Shown here in pieces: positions 62,001-64,000 of a stretch of 64,000 bases of DNA. The stretch is from Asterias amurensis (Eukaryota > Echinodermata > Asteroidea > Forcipulatida > Asteriidae), in the NCBI RefSeq assembly GCF_032118995.1, contig NC_092656.1, positions 23,456,965 to 23,520,964 on the forward strand. The letters are read 5' to 3'. Numbering within the stretch: position 1 is the stretch's first letter; every line of letters starts with the position of its first letter. The translations under genes were made by a program, and so were the position numbers. The notes beneath the pieces were generated by a model that ran no database searches, was not told the DNA's origin, and worked only from the letters and a program-made list of their open reading frames with translations.

Positions 62001-63572
62001 TGGTATCTTGCCTTGCCTTCCACCTCTTGGACCCCGATTCAAACCCCACATGGGGGCGCTATGTGGATTGGGTTGTCAGTTCCCAACTGACTGCAAGGGT
62101 TTTCCCTGGAATAATTCTTTGTTTTGTTTCCCTCCAACAACTTAAACTAAAACTCCCTTCATTGTCCTTGGTTTCTTAACCTTAATTAATAAATGATATG
62201 AATATGAAAAATTTAAATAAAATTGCAACCCTTTTCCTTCCTATTTGTCATTAGACATTGATGAATGTGAAGAGAACCCATGGTGTTAATGCACTTTTTC
62301 AGTCAGAAGGCTTTGATTTAAATTTTGCTTATTTTCACTGGTGTACTTTTTAAAAAACTTTTTCTGTGTAATGTTCTTACTGGTATTTTTTACTGCTATG
62401 CACCCTTGAACAGGCTGGTCCTGCATTGTTCTCAACACGTGGATTTTAGAAGGGCTGAACTTTTTGTTAAATTGGGGCCAGAGCTTTGGCAGCCTGTTCA
62501 ATCCTTTTCATGGATTTTGGATATTGTTGATAGAATCTTCATATTCTGCTTTAGTCAACTTACTAAGAGTTTTCTTTTTCTTTTACAGATATTGCAGTTG
62601 ACCCACCGATTGAAGGTAAGTTGTCTCGATATGAAAACGGTCATTATTGTTGTAGACGTTTTGTTGATTAGTTTAATACCTTTATCACACAAAACACCAC
62701 CACAACAAAAACAAAGTTTTGAATTTGCGCAAATATGTGAGCAACCAACTTGAATTGTGCCTTGAAATTTGCTCGCTCTGTGCAATCATCAGATAATGCC
62801 CTCTTTTGACTGAGTATCCTCAGGCCACGTTTAATTACTCCTCACTGCGTGATGGTTTTATCTTGTCTTTGGTTCACCAATCCAGTCATTTGTGGAAGTC
62901 CAAAAACTTTATTAAGGGAATCAATGTGTGGTGAAGAGGTTTTCAACGAGTGGTTTAAACCCGCCGAGGCCTGGTTCTTGATAATTTTACCGAGACAAAG
63001 TCGAGGTAAATTATCTTGAGTTATGACGAAAGGTCTGCATGCTACAGTGCAGGGTGTGGACTCGTCCTAAGTCATAAGATTAGTCCTAATTTAGGAAGAG
63101 TTTTGTGAAGTTGACGGCAGGTCATTTATCATGGTTGGCCATGGTACATACAAATGTAGTGCAGGGCATACAAAATATAAATATACGCAAGACATAACAC
63201 CCAGAGATAATGGTATATGAGCATAAAAAATAACTTAAAAACAATAACTACAGTCGCAGGTGAGGTTGGTCAGTAGAACCCAAAGATGGTTCGTGTCGAA
63301 GATTCCATTTGGAGTAGCTGCAGAGGATGGCAATTTGAATGAGTTTCTTCGTTGAATATTTTTCTCCCATTCTTTAGGTCCTTGCGGCTTACCGATTGTG
63401 ACCGGTCTCTGCAAAGGATTTTTCCCCAAGTTTGGCTTCAACTCAACCACACAAATGTGTGAGGAGTTTGTATATGGAGGATGTGATGGCAATGAGAATG
63501 CCTTTGACACTGTACTTGAATGTGAGCTGACCTGCCAACCTTTGCCTGTCCTTGTTGATGCCAGTACCCCAG
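22907..63572 (+). CDS. Alpha-2-macroglobulin-type thioester protein with EGF-like and Kunitz domains; 40 exons, 3' end beyond the window
   Basis: Forty exons join without a frame break into 1949 codons plus one base; coordinates are in the block entries below. Secreted protein: signal peptide, macroglobulin (MG) core, bait region, thioester GCGEQ at 1091-1095 and receptor-binding domain. After these come a Pro-rich linker, a Cys-rich segment, four EGF-like repeats and a Kunitz domain. The core resembles A2M more than C3 or CD109: it has [37 protein letters not shown] and [12 protein letters not shown], and no six-cysteine anaphylatoxin module. A2M proteins trap proteases after bait cleavage exposes the thioester. 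Here an extra canonical inhibitor (Kunitz, P1 Lys) is fused on. Human A2M has about 1474 residues and ends at the receptor-binding domain, so everything after residue 1568 is an addition. The gene extends past the right edge with an open phase-1 donor at 63573. Confidence 0.95.
23340..23556. repeat. MITE-like element with GGCCATGTCACACGAGGCA ends
   Basis: Left end GGGCCATGTCACACGAGGCA and right end TTGCCTCTTCGTGTGACAAG + GCCCC are imperfect inverse complements. A related copy is at 48633-48842 (GAGCCATGTCACTCCGGGCA ... GCCTTATGTGACAAGACCTT). Both lie in introns of the A2M-like gene. Confidence 0.75.
23818..23945. repeat. Second copy of the 16437-type foldback, decayed
   Basis: Shares TTTCTGTATGGTGCCACCAC, TTTTTCATTCGATATGAAAT and TCATTTACCTCAATGAGATC with 16437-16567. 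The right arm has only AAAAAGTACGGAAAGTTATC left, so it no longer folds back well. Confidence 0.75.
24271..24362 (+). repeat. tRNA-like SINE fragment in A2M-like intron 1
   Basis: The run TTAGATAGCTCAGTTGGTAG + AGC at 24329-24351 is a strong tRNA box A. The B box is missing and the sequence then turns into unrelated DNA. Related text lies at 44858-45060 and 57355-57735. Confidence 0.55.
27732..39110 (+). CDS. A2M-like exons 2-11: N-terminal macroglobulin (MG) domains
   Basis: Exons: 27732-27921, 28610-28778, 31043-31095, 32482-32674, 33213-33297, 36161-36266, 36815-36941, 37668-37777, 38172-38342 and 38877-39110 (residues 44-523). Landmarks typical of A2M/TEP proteins appear in order: [17 protein letters not shown] (MG1 start), [18 protein letters not shown] (MG2), then [51 protein letters not shown] (MG3/4 border), [18 protein letters not shown] and [20 protein letters not shown] (MG5) follow. 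All joins keep frame. Exon 2 ends at a weak donor (GTTCGG) just before an in-frame stop; this join rests on phase and homology rather than on a strong splice site. Several introns contain repeats. Confidence 0.9.
27952..28139. repeat. MITE-like element with TATTGACCC / GGGTCAATA ends, copy 1
   Basis: Ends TATTGACCC and GGGTCAATA are exact complements. Inside are GCACACACGTCACACGCGAC and TCACCTAAAATGCGCCCTTC. A second copy is at 37956-38133. Both lie in introns of the A2M-like gene; this one starts 31 bases after exon 2. Confidence 0.85.
29205..29519. mobile_element. 285-bp insertion flanked by 15-bp direct repeats
   Basis: TGGCTTTGGTGTAAT occurs at 29205-29219 and again, identical, at 29505-29519. 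The 285 bases in between (starting TTTCTCGGGCG) are unrelated to their surroundings and GC-richer. The 15-bp direct repeat looks like a target-site duplication of a retrotransposed or otherwise inserted sequence. I see no A tail or tRNA head. Confidence 0.6.
32089..32150. repeat. Perfect 29-bp-arm palindrome in A2M-like intron 4
   Basis: Arms 32089-32117 and 32122-32150 are perfect complements (TATGAAGATGTTCGGTTTAT... and its inverse) around only four bases (TTAT). Such a near-continuous hairpin is unusual. It lies 332 bases before exon 5. Confidence 0.93.
34038..35200. mobile_element. Family A MITE interrupted by a 721-bp hAT-like foldback element
   Basis: A family A element (starting ACAATGGACACTATTGGTAA) is split at 34092. 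Its remainder (starting CTTGGTGTATCTCAAC) resumes at 34815. The insert (34093-34813) begins TTAGCCTTGCTCAAGGCAGT and ends GACTGCCTTGAGCAAGGCTA, inverse complements. It is flanked on both sides by ACTTGGTG (34085-34092, 34814-34821), a 7-8 bp target duplication as made by hAT transposases. A second, inner inverted repeat (34230-34262 against 34609-34640, TCCGCATGCGGAGGCCGTCA) makes the insert nearly a complete foldback. No transposase gene is present. The right end of the family A element fades near 35130. Confidence 0.85.
37103..37150. repeat. AAT microsatellite
   Basis: A run of AAT units, interrupted by a short A block near 37122-37130, sits in A2M-like intron 8, 160 bases after exon 8. Confidence 0.9.
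37956..38133. repeat. MITE-like element with TATTGACCC ends, copy 2
   Basis: Same structure as 27952-28139 (TATTGACCCGTTGCACGCATG ends with GGGTCAATA) and ends about 40 bases before exon 10 of the A2M-like gene. Confidence 0.85.
38712..38777 (+). pseudogene. Decayed partial copy of A2M-like exon 11
   Basis: This intronic stretch translates as [20 protein letters not shown] followed by S and a stop. That is nearly the same as [20 protein letters not shown] in exon 11, which begins 165 bases downstream. The stop at 38775-38777 and lack of an upstream acceptor in frame make it non-coding. It is a relic of a local duplication. Confidence 0.85.
39371..39828. repeat. Two adjoining tandem arrays in A2M-like intron 11
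   Basis: First, two 106-bp units (39371-39476, 39477-39582), almost identical, starting AGCTTGATAGACTTGGTG. Then four 56-bp units (39601-39656 and on to 39824), starting AGCTGCTATACAAATTGCAG, also near-identical. High unit identity points to recent amplification. Both arrays read partly open on both strands, but this follows from the repeat composition. Confidence 0.93.
40064..40280 (+). CDS. A2M-like exon 12: MG-domain edge with a lineage-specific low-complexity insert
   Basis: Residues 524-595 start with [10 protein letters not shown], the normal continuation of the strand seen in A2M and CD109 (human A2M has a similar SRG/AKGG turn). They then leave the family consensus. A charged, possibly helical piece ([19 protein letters not shown]) is followed by a short repeat of (I/V)(D/E)PS units at residues 564-584, IDPS, IDPF, VEPS and IEPS, separated by aliphatic residues. 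The following exon 13 returns to consensus. I infer a flexible surface loop of about 60 residues inserted in the MG5/MG6 region. The exon is flanked by a good acceptor (TTTGCTAG) and donor (GTAAGC). Confidence 0.85.
40561..45321 (+). CDS. A2M-like exons 13-17: MG6 and bait region with furin-type site
   Basis: Exons: 40561-40784, 41649-41798, 42655-42816, 43726-43807 and 45132-45321 (residues 596-864). [20 protein letters not shown] and [20 protein letters not shown] are clear MG6 signatures. The bait region occupies exons 15-17. It contains GRRKRS (R753-R756, bases 42751-42762), a consensus furin-type cleavage site not found in human A2[18 protein letters not shown] then aligns with the human DMGLKAFTN...CP segment. 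An acidic stretch ([12 protein letters not shown]) precedes the conserved [10 protein letters not shown]743 and C791 correspond in order to the two bait-flanking cysteines of A2M. No anaphylatoxin Cys pattern is present. Confidence 0.92.
41241..41627. repeat. Full-length MITE-like element, family A, next to exon 14
   Basis: TTAAAGGAAGTGGACACTTT at the left and TAGTGTCCAGTGTCTTTAAA at the right. The element ends 21 bases before the exon 14 acceptor (41649), so its right end supplies part of the branch-point region. Confidence 0.9.
41860..42070. repeat. Dispersed repeat with TTTCACACTGTCCCT motif
   Basis: Carries CTTTCACACTGTCCCTGCCT, TTTTCCACAGGGTTCCAACT and CAAGAATACCCTATGTTTTA. A closely related copy lies at 61725-61885 (TTTCACAATGTATCCCTTTT, CAAGAATACCCAAGGGTTTT, ATGCCCATTTGCCGGGG) and a fragment at 60965-61080. 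Confidence 0.65.
43851..44265 (-). repeat. tRNA-derived SINE
   Basis: Its right end, on the minus strand, reads GCCGAGCGCTTAAGACCATCG (tRNA-Leu/Ser-like box A) and GGGTTCGAATCCCAGCC (B box). The body contains TATAGCGCAC, CAGCAGCCACAACCAGGAA and TAAGTGTCTTGCTTAAGGAC. Copies with the same body order lie at 47745-48132 and 49352-49690. Confidence 0.85.
46060..46230 (+). repeat. tRNA-derived SINE, second type, in A2M-like intron 17
   Basis: GATGGTCTAGTGGTAAGAC (box A) and GGTTCAAATCCCACC (B box) sit 33 bases apart, as in a tRNA. A SINE-like tail follows (CAGAACTCGTGGGAAAGTAT). Similar tail text without a head occurs at 14815-14850 and 25970-25995. Poor stem pairing argues against a working tRNA. 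Confidence 0.7.
46300..49103 (+). CDS. A2M-like exons 18-22: MG7 and CUB region
   Basis: Exons: 46300-46531, 47000-47141, 47547-47653, 48348-48399 and 49017-49103 (residues 865-1071). Signature segments are [60 protein letters not shown] and [19 protein letters not shown]. These match the A2M MG7 and first half of the CUB domain, which surround the thioester domain. A sequon (FNVSF) is present. All five introns have good consensus sites. Confidence 0.93.
47745..48132 (-). repeat. tRNA-derived SINE copy
   Basis: Same order as 43851-44265: TTATATAGTGTACGCATCTG, then CATTCAGCAGCCACTGCCAG and TTACACAACACATGGGACC. It ends in the tRNA-like head region (GGGATTCAAACCCACACTCT). A segment between the body and the head is partly lost. 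Confidence 0.8.
48633..48842. repeat. Second copy of the GGCCATGTCACACGAGG-type MITE
   Basis: GAGCCATGTCACTCCGGGCA at the left and GCCTTATGTGACAAGACCTT at the right match 23340-23556, including GCATGCACTGCAGTTTGTTG. Confidence 0.7.
49171..49340. repeat. Foldback element with TATTGACTGGCA arms, copy 1
   Basis: Left ACTTATTGACTGGCAGAG pairs with right ATTGCCAGTCCATATA; the centre contains a TGAGTGACCAGACGAGG / CTTCTGGTCACTCACAG fold. A second copy is at 51735-51880. Both are in the TED part of the A2M-like gene. Confidence 0.75.
49352..49690 (-). repeat. tRNA-derived SINE copy, partly degraded
   Basis: Shares AGGTATTGAGGAGATACG-like body text, TTACACAACACACAAAACC and AAGGACACAAGTGTCATGAC with the other copies. 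It ends in a decayed tRNA-like head. It stops 77 bases before exon 23. Confidence 0.75.
49768..54444 (+). CDS. A2M-like exons 23-29: thioester domain (TED) and rest of CUB
   Basis: Exons: 49768-49922, 50876-51139, 52144-52218, 52901-53060, 53339-53550, 53902-54126 and 54320-54444 (residues 1072-1476). The thioester motif GCGEQ is at residues 1091-1095 (bases 49824-49838), so C1092 and Q1095 can form the internal thioester. At residue 1207 (CAC, bases 51125-51127) a His sits in [10 protein letters not shown], 115 residues after C1092. This is where C3 has its catalytic His (116 residues after its thioester Cys) and human A2M has Asn. In C3 this His switches the activated acyl group to hydroxyl targets. 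[19 protein letters not shown] marks the last TED helices, and LGCALLQTAVTYNV starts the second CUB half. Confidence 0.96.
49979..50354. repeat. MITE-like element, family A copy directly after exon 23
   Basis: TTTAATGGCACTGGACACCATTGG on the left; TACCGAAGGTGTCCAGTGCT on the right. It begins 57 bases after exon 23, the thioester exon. Confidence 0.9.
51295..51448. repeat. 77-bp tandem duplication
   Basis: Two units of 77 bases (51295-51371, 51372-51448), differing at only a few positions. The shared core is TAGAAATCCTAT, then GAGCCTGCACCATG and GTACATGTA. Confidence 0.85.
51690..51723. repeat. ATT microsatellite
   Basis: About eleven ATT units at 51690-51723, in A2M-like intron 24. Confidence 0.9.
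51735..51880. repeat. Foldback element with TATTGACTGGCA arms, copy 2
   Basis: ACATATTGACTGGCATAATT at the left is answered by CATTGCCAGTCAATATCTGC at the right. Inside, CTAGAGTACGTCTATT and its complement AATAGACGTACTCTAG form the second stem. Confidence 0.85.
54102..54222 (+). repeat. Duplicated exon-28 end and donor site
   Basis: The last 25 coding bases of exon 28 plus its donor (54102-54139, AGGATTGGGATGTGCTCTT...GGTTGGTAGCAAAC) recur almost unchanged at 54185-54222. The second copy carries a donor too (GGCAG|GTTGGT at about 54211). It is a short tandem duplication across a splice site, spacing 83 bp. Confidence 0.85.
54649..54886. repeat. 119-bp tandem duplication in A2M-like intron 29
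   Basis: Units 54649-54767 and 54768-54886, both starting GAGAAAGACCCTTGAGATCT and ending with an AATAATAATAGTAAT tail, differ at only a few places. Confidence 0.88.
55064..56014 (+). CDS. A2M-like exons 30-31: receptor-binding domain
   Basis: Exons: 55064-55232 and 55912-56014 (residues 1477-1567). [36 protein letters not shown] and [11 protein letters not shown] match the C-terminal receptor-binding domain of A2M (human SYTGSRSASNMAIVDVKMVS, then DYYE). In human A2M two lysines of this helix bind LRP1. One lysine (VPVK) is kept here; the second position carries a non-Lys residue, although ALKRQSK nearby is basic. Human A2M ends shortly after this point; this protein continues. Confidence 0.93.
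56280..56513 (+). CDS. A2M-like exon 32: proline/acid-rich linker
   Basis: Residues 1568-1645 form a linker without a recognised domain. It contains one early Cys ([14 protein letters not shown]), many Pro-Leu-Glu units ([16 protein letters not shown]), and [17 protein letters not shown] at its end. The VEP/IEP-type units resemble the repeat in exon 12 (VEPS, IEPS). It likely acts as a spacer between the trap and the EGF/Kunitz tail. Acceptor (TTATAG) and donor (GTAAGG) are good; the exon ends in phase 1. Confidence 0.85.
56912..61575 (+). CDS. A2M-like exons 33-38: Cys-rich segment and four EGF-like repeats
   Basis: Exons: 56912-56968, 57983-58069, 58879-59013, 60089-60229, 60728-60862 and 61441-61575 (residues 1646-1875). 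All begin and end in phase 1. Exons 33-34 give a Cys-rich EGF-like piece ([14 protein letters not shown], then [14 protein letters not shown]). Exons 35, 37 and 38 are 135 bases each and code EGF-like modules opening DIDEC or DVDEC, with an [17 protein letters not shown] type core. The Asp/Glu opening and following Asn ([12 protein letters not shown]) are the consensus of calcium-binding EGF repeats. Exon 36 is slightly longer (141) and opens DRNEC. Exons 37 and 38 are clearly recent duplicates (ETPD[VI]CGLGN[IV]CEN). Six-cysteine spacing is visible in each. Confidence 0.92.
57140..57360. repeat. Internal part of a family A-like element
   Basis: TAACATAGTTTTTGAGAAAG, AAAGACTTCTAGCTAGAAGT (a palindrome) and GCAACTTCGATGACCGATTG are shared with the longer copy at 59508-59862. 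Both element ends are missing, and a tRNA-like SINE body follows. Confidence 0.65.
57355..57735. repeat. SINE-like element in A2M-like intron 33
   Basis: Contains CAGTTTACCAACTGAGCTCT (a tRNA-like complement) and GTCCATAACTTTGTTCTGGA. ACAATACAACCTGGGAAGCA and TTAGAGCGTGTTAATCTGGA with a weak B box follow. Related text lies at 44858-45060. Confidence 0.6.
58551..58830. repeat. Second copy of the GGTTGACTACTGTGGTC repeat
   Basis: Same order as 7600-7870, including GACCATTGGTTGACTACTGT and GGAACCAGCCTC, and TGCTGGTCAGTATTTGACTA near the end. It ends 48 bases before EGF exon 35. Confidence 0.65.
59139..59862. repeat. Family B element followed head-to-tail by a family A-like element
   Basis: 59139-59511 has ends TTAAAGCCATTGGACACTTT and AGGTGTATAATGGTTTTAA (family B). 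59508-59862 starts TTAAAGGGAAGGTACACGTT and ends AACATGTACAGTGTCTTTAA. The two share the TTAA at their junction, which fits insertion of both into TTAA-type sites. Confidence 0.8.
60286..60671. repeat. MITE-like element between EGF exons
   Basis: Starts TAGGGAAGGTATATGTCTGG (similar to the right-hand member of 59508-59862) and ends TTATTTACTTTGCCTTTAA. The interior contains the palindrome GCGTTACTGTCAGTAACGC at 60439. It fills most of the intron before exon 37. Confidence 0.65.
61725..61885. repeat. Copy of the TTTCACACTGTCCCT repeat
   Basis: Related to 41860-42070, with shared words such as TTTCAAGAATACCCAAGGGT and ATGCCCATTTGCCGGGG. It lies in the intron after EGF exon 38. Confidence 0.6.
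62255..62289 (+). pseudogene. Relic EGF-like exon
   Basis: After a plausible acceptor (TTTGTCATTAG at 62254), in phase 1, the sequence reads [11 protein letters not shown] and then a TAA stop at 62287-62289. This is the opening of another calcium-binding EGF repeat, truncated after 11 residues. It lies in the intron between exon 38 and exon 39, so it must be skipped in the joined frame. Confidence 0.85.
62589..63572 (+). CDS. A2M-like exons 39-40: linker and Kunitz domain
   Basis: Exon 39 (62589-62615) is 27 bases (DIAVDPPIE). Exon 40 (63378-63572) carries a Kunitz domain, residues 1887-1937. Its six cysteines have the exact family spacing C-8-C-15-C-7-C-12-C-3-C. The reactive-site residue after the second Cys is Lys1897 ([14 protein letters not shown]), predicting inhibition of trypsin-like proteases; Gly follows at P1'. 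[13 protein letters not shown] is the diagnostic second loop. A sequon (NST) lies near the middle. [11 protein letters not shown] follows, and the exon ends in phase 1 at a good donor (GTAAAC at 63573), so more protein follows outside the window. Confidence 0.94.
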
Positions 63573-63719
63573 GTAAACACTTGATTAGTTTTTAAAGGCA
63601 CTGGACACCGCTGGTAATTGTCAAAGACCAGCCGTCGAATTTACCAAACTCTTTCTAACTTAAGATTAATCTTAAGACTTAGGACGAGTCCCGACCCTGC
63701 ACTGTAGCATGCAGACCTT
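63030..63719. repeat. 42-bp inverted repeat flanking the Kunitz exon
   Basis: 63030-63071 (AAGGTCTGCATGCTACAGTG...) is the reverse complement of 63678-63719 with two mismatches. The Kunitz exon (63378-63572) lies between the arms. The right arm itself sits inside the family A element that begins at 63592. Confidence 0.9.
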
Positions 63720-64000
63720 AAGATTAATCCTAAGTTAGGACAAGTTACTCGTCCTAACTCGAGATAAGATTAATGCTAGCGTTTCGTGAAATCGGCTGCA
63801 GTACTCTCACTTGATGTATCCCAACACATGCATAAAATAACAAATCTGTGAAAATTTAGCCTACATTGGTCATCGAAGTTGCAAGATTATAATGAAAGAA
63901 AAAAACACCCTTGTTACAAAAATTTGTGTGCTTTCAGATGCCTAATAAAAGGCTTCAGGCCTGAAGTCTTTTATTTAATAACACTATGTTACTTTAGAGA
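63592..64000. repeat. MITE-like element, family A, with insert; runs off the window
   Basis: Starts TTTAAAGGCACTGGACACCG 20 bases after the last visible exon. It is interrupted by about 170 bases (63633-63805) rich in CTTAAGATTAATC and TAAGTTAGGAC. It resumes at CACTTGATGTATCCCAACAC. Confidence 0.8.

Noticed and set aside
22907..63572. Complement C3/C5 identity for the large gene
   Set aside because: There is no anaphylatoxin module with its six-Cys pattern and no netrin-like C345C domain in the visible part; bait, MG7 and receptor-binding signatures follow A2M. The C3-like His and the furin-type site are noted as findings instead.

Overview
This is a eukaryotic nuclear window with intron-rich genes (GT...AG introns of 0.1-4.7 kb) packed with dispersed repeats. 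Gene content and intron structure point to an invertebrate deuterostome. Several repeat families, such as the ones whose ends read 'GGACACTATTGGTAATT' or 'GCCTTGGATCGG...GAGTTGGTC', resemble ones I associate with sea stars. An asteroid echinoderm is therefore my best guess, from memory of repeats rather than from a search.

Layout. (1) 257-2052, plus strand: the last four exons of TIMM44, the mitochondrial import motor scaffold. (2) 6549-8713, minus strand: a complete three-exon C9orf85-like gene (DUF2039, four CxxC pairs). (3) 10489-17077, minus strand: a complete eight-exon SIRT6 deacylase gene (500 aa) with an unusually long acidic/polar tail. (4) 22907 to beyond the right edge, plus strand: 40 exons that I could join in frame into 1949 codons of a secreted alpha-2-macroglobulin-type thioester protein. 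Its order is signal peptide, macroglobulin domains with an extra low-complexity insert, bait region with a dibasic furin-type site, thioester GCGEQ, receptor-binding domain, proline-rich linker, a Cys-rich/EGF-like block, and a perfect Kunitz domain with Lys at P1. The 3' end lies outside the window.

The A2M-like gene is the most interesting object. It combines a thioester protease trap with a canonical Kunitz serine-protease inhibitor. It also has His at the position that makes complement C3 react with hydroxyl groups; human A2M has Asn there. The EGF-like exons are all phase 1-1, and at least one relic EGF exon and one relic macroglobulin exon lie in introns, so exon duplication is visible.

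The remaining DNA is repeats: foldback/MITE-like elements of several families (one interrupted by a 721-bp hAT-like foldback with a 7-8 bp target duplication), tRNA-derived SINEs, minisatellites and other tandem repeats, and a perfect 29-bp-arm palindrome. I found no functional tRNA, rRNA, CRISPR or viral gene. All exon joins are manual predictions from splice signals, reading frame and remembered family sequences, with no transcript evidence.
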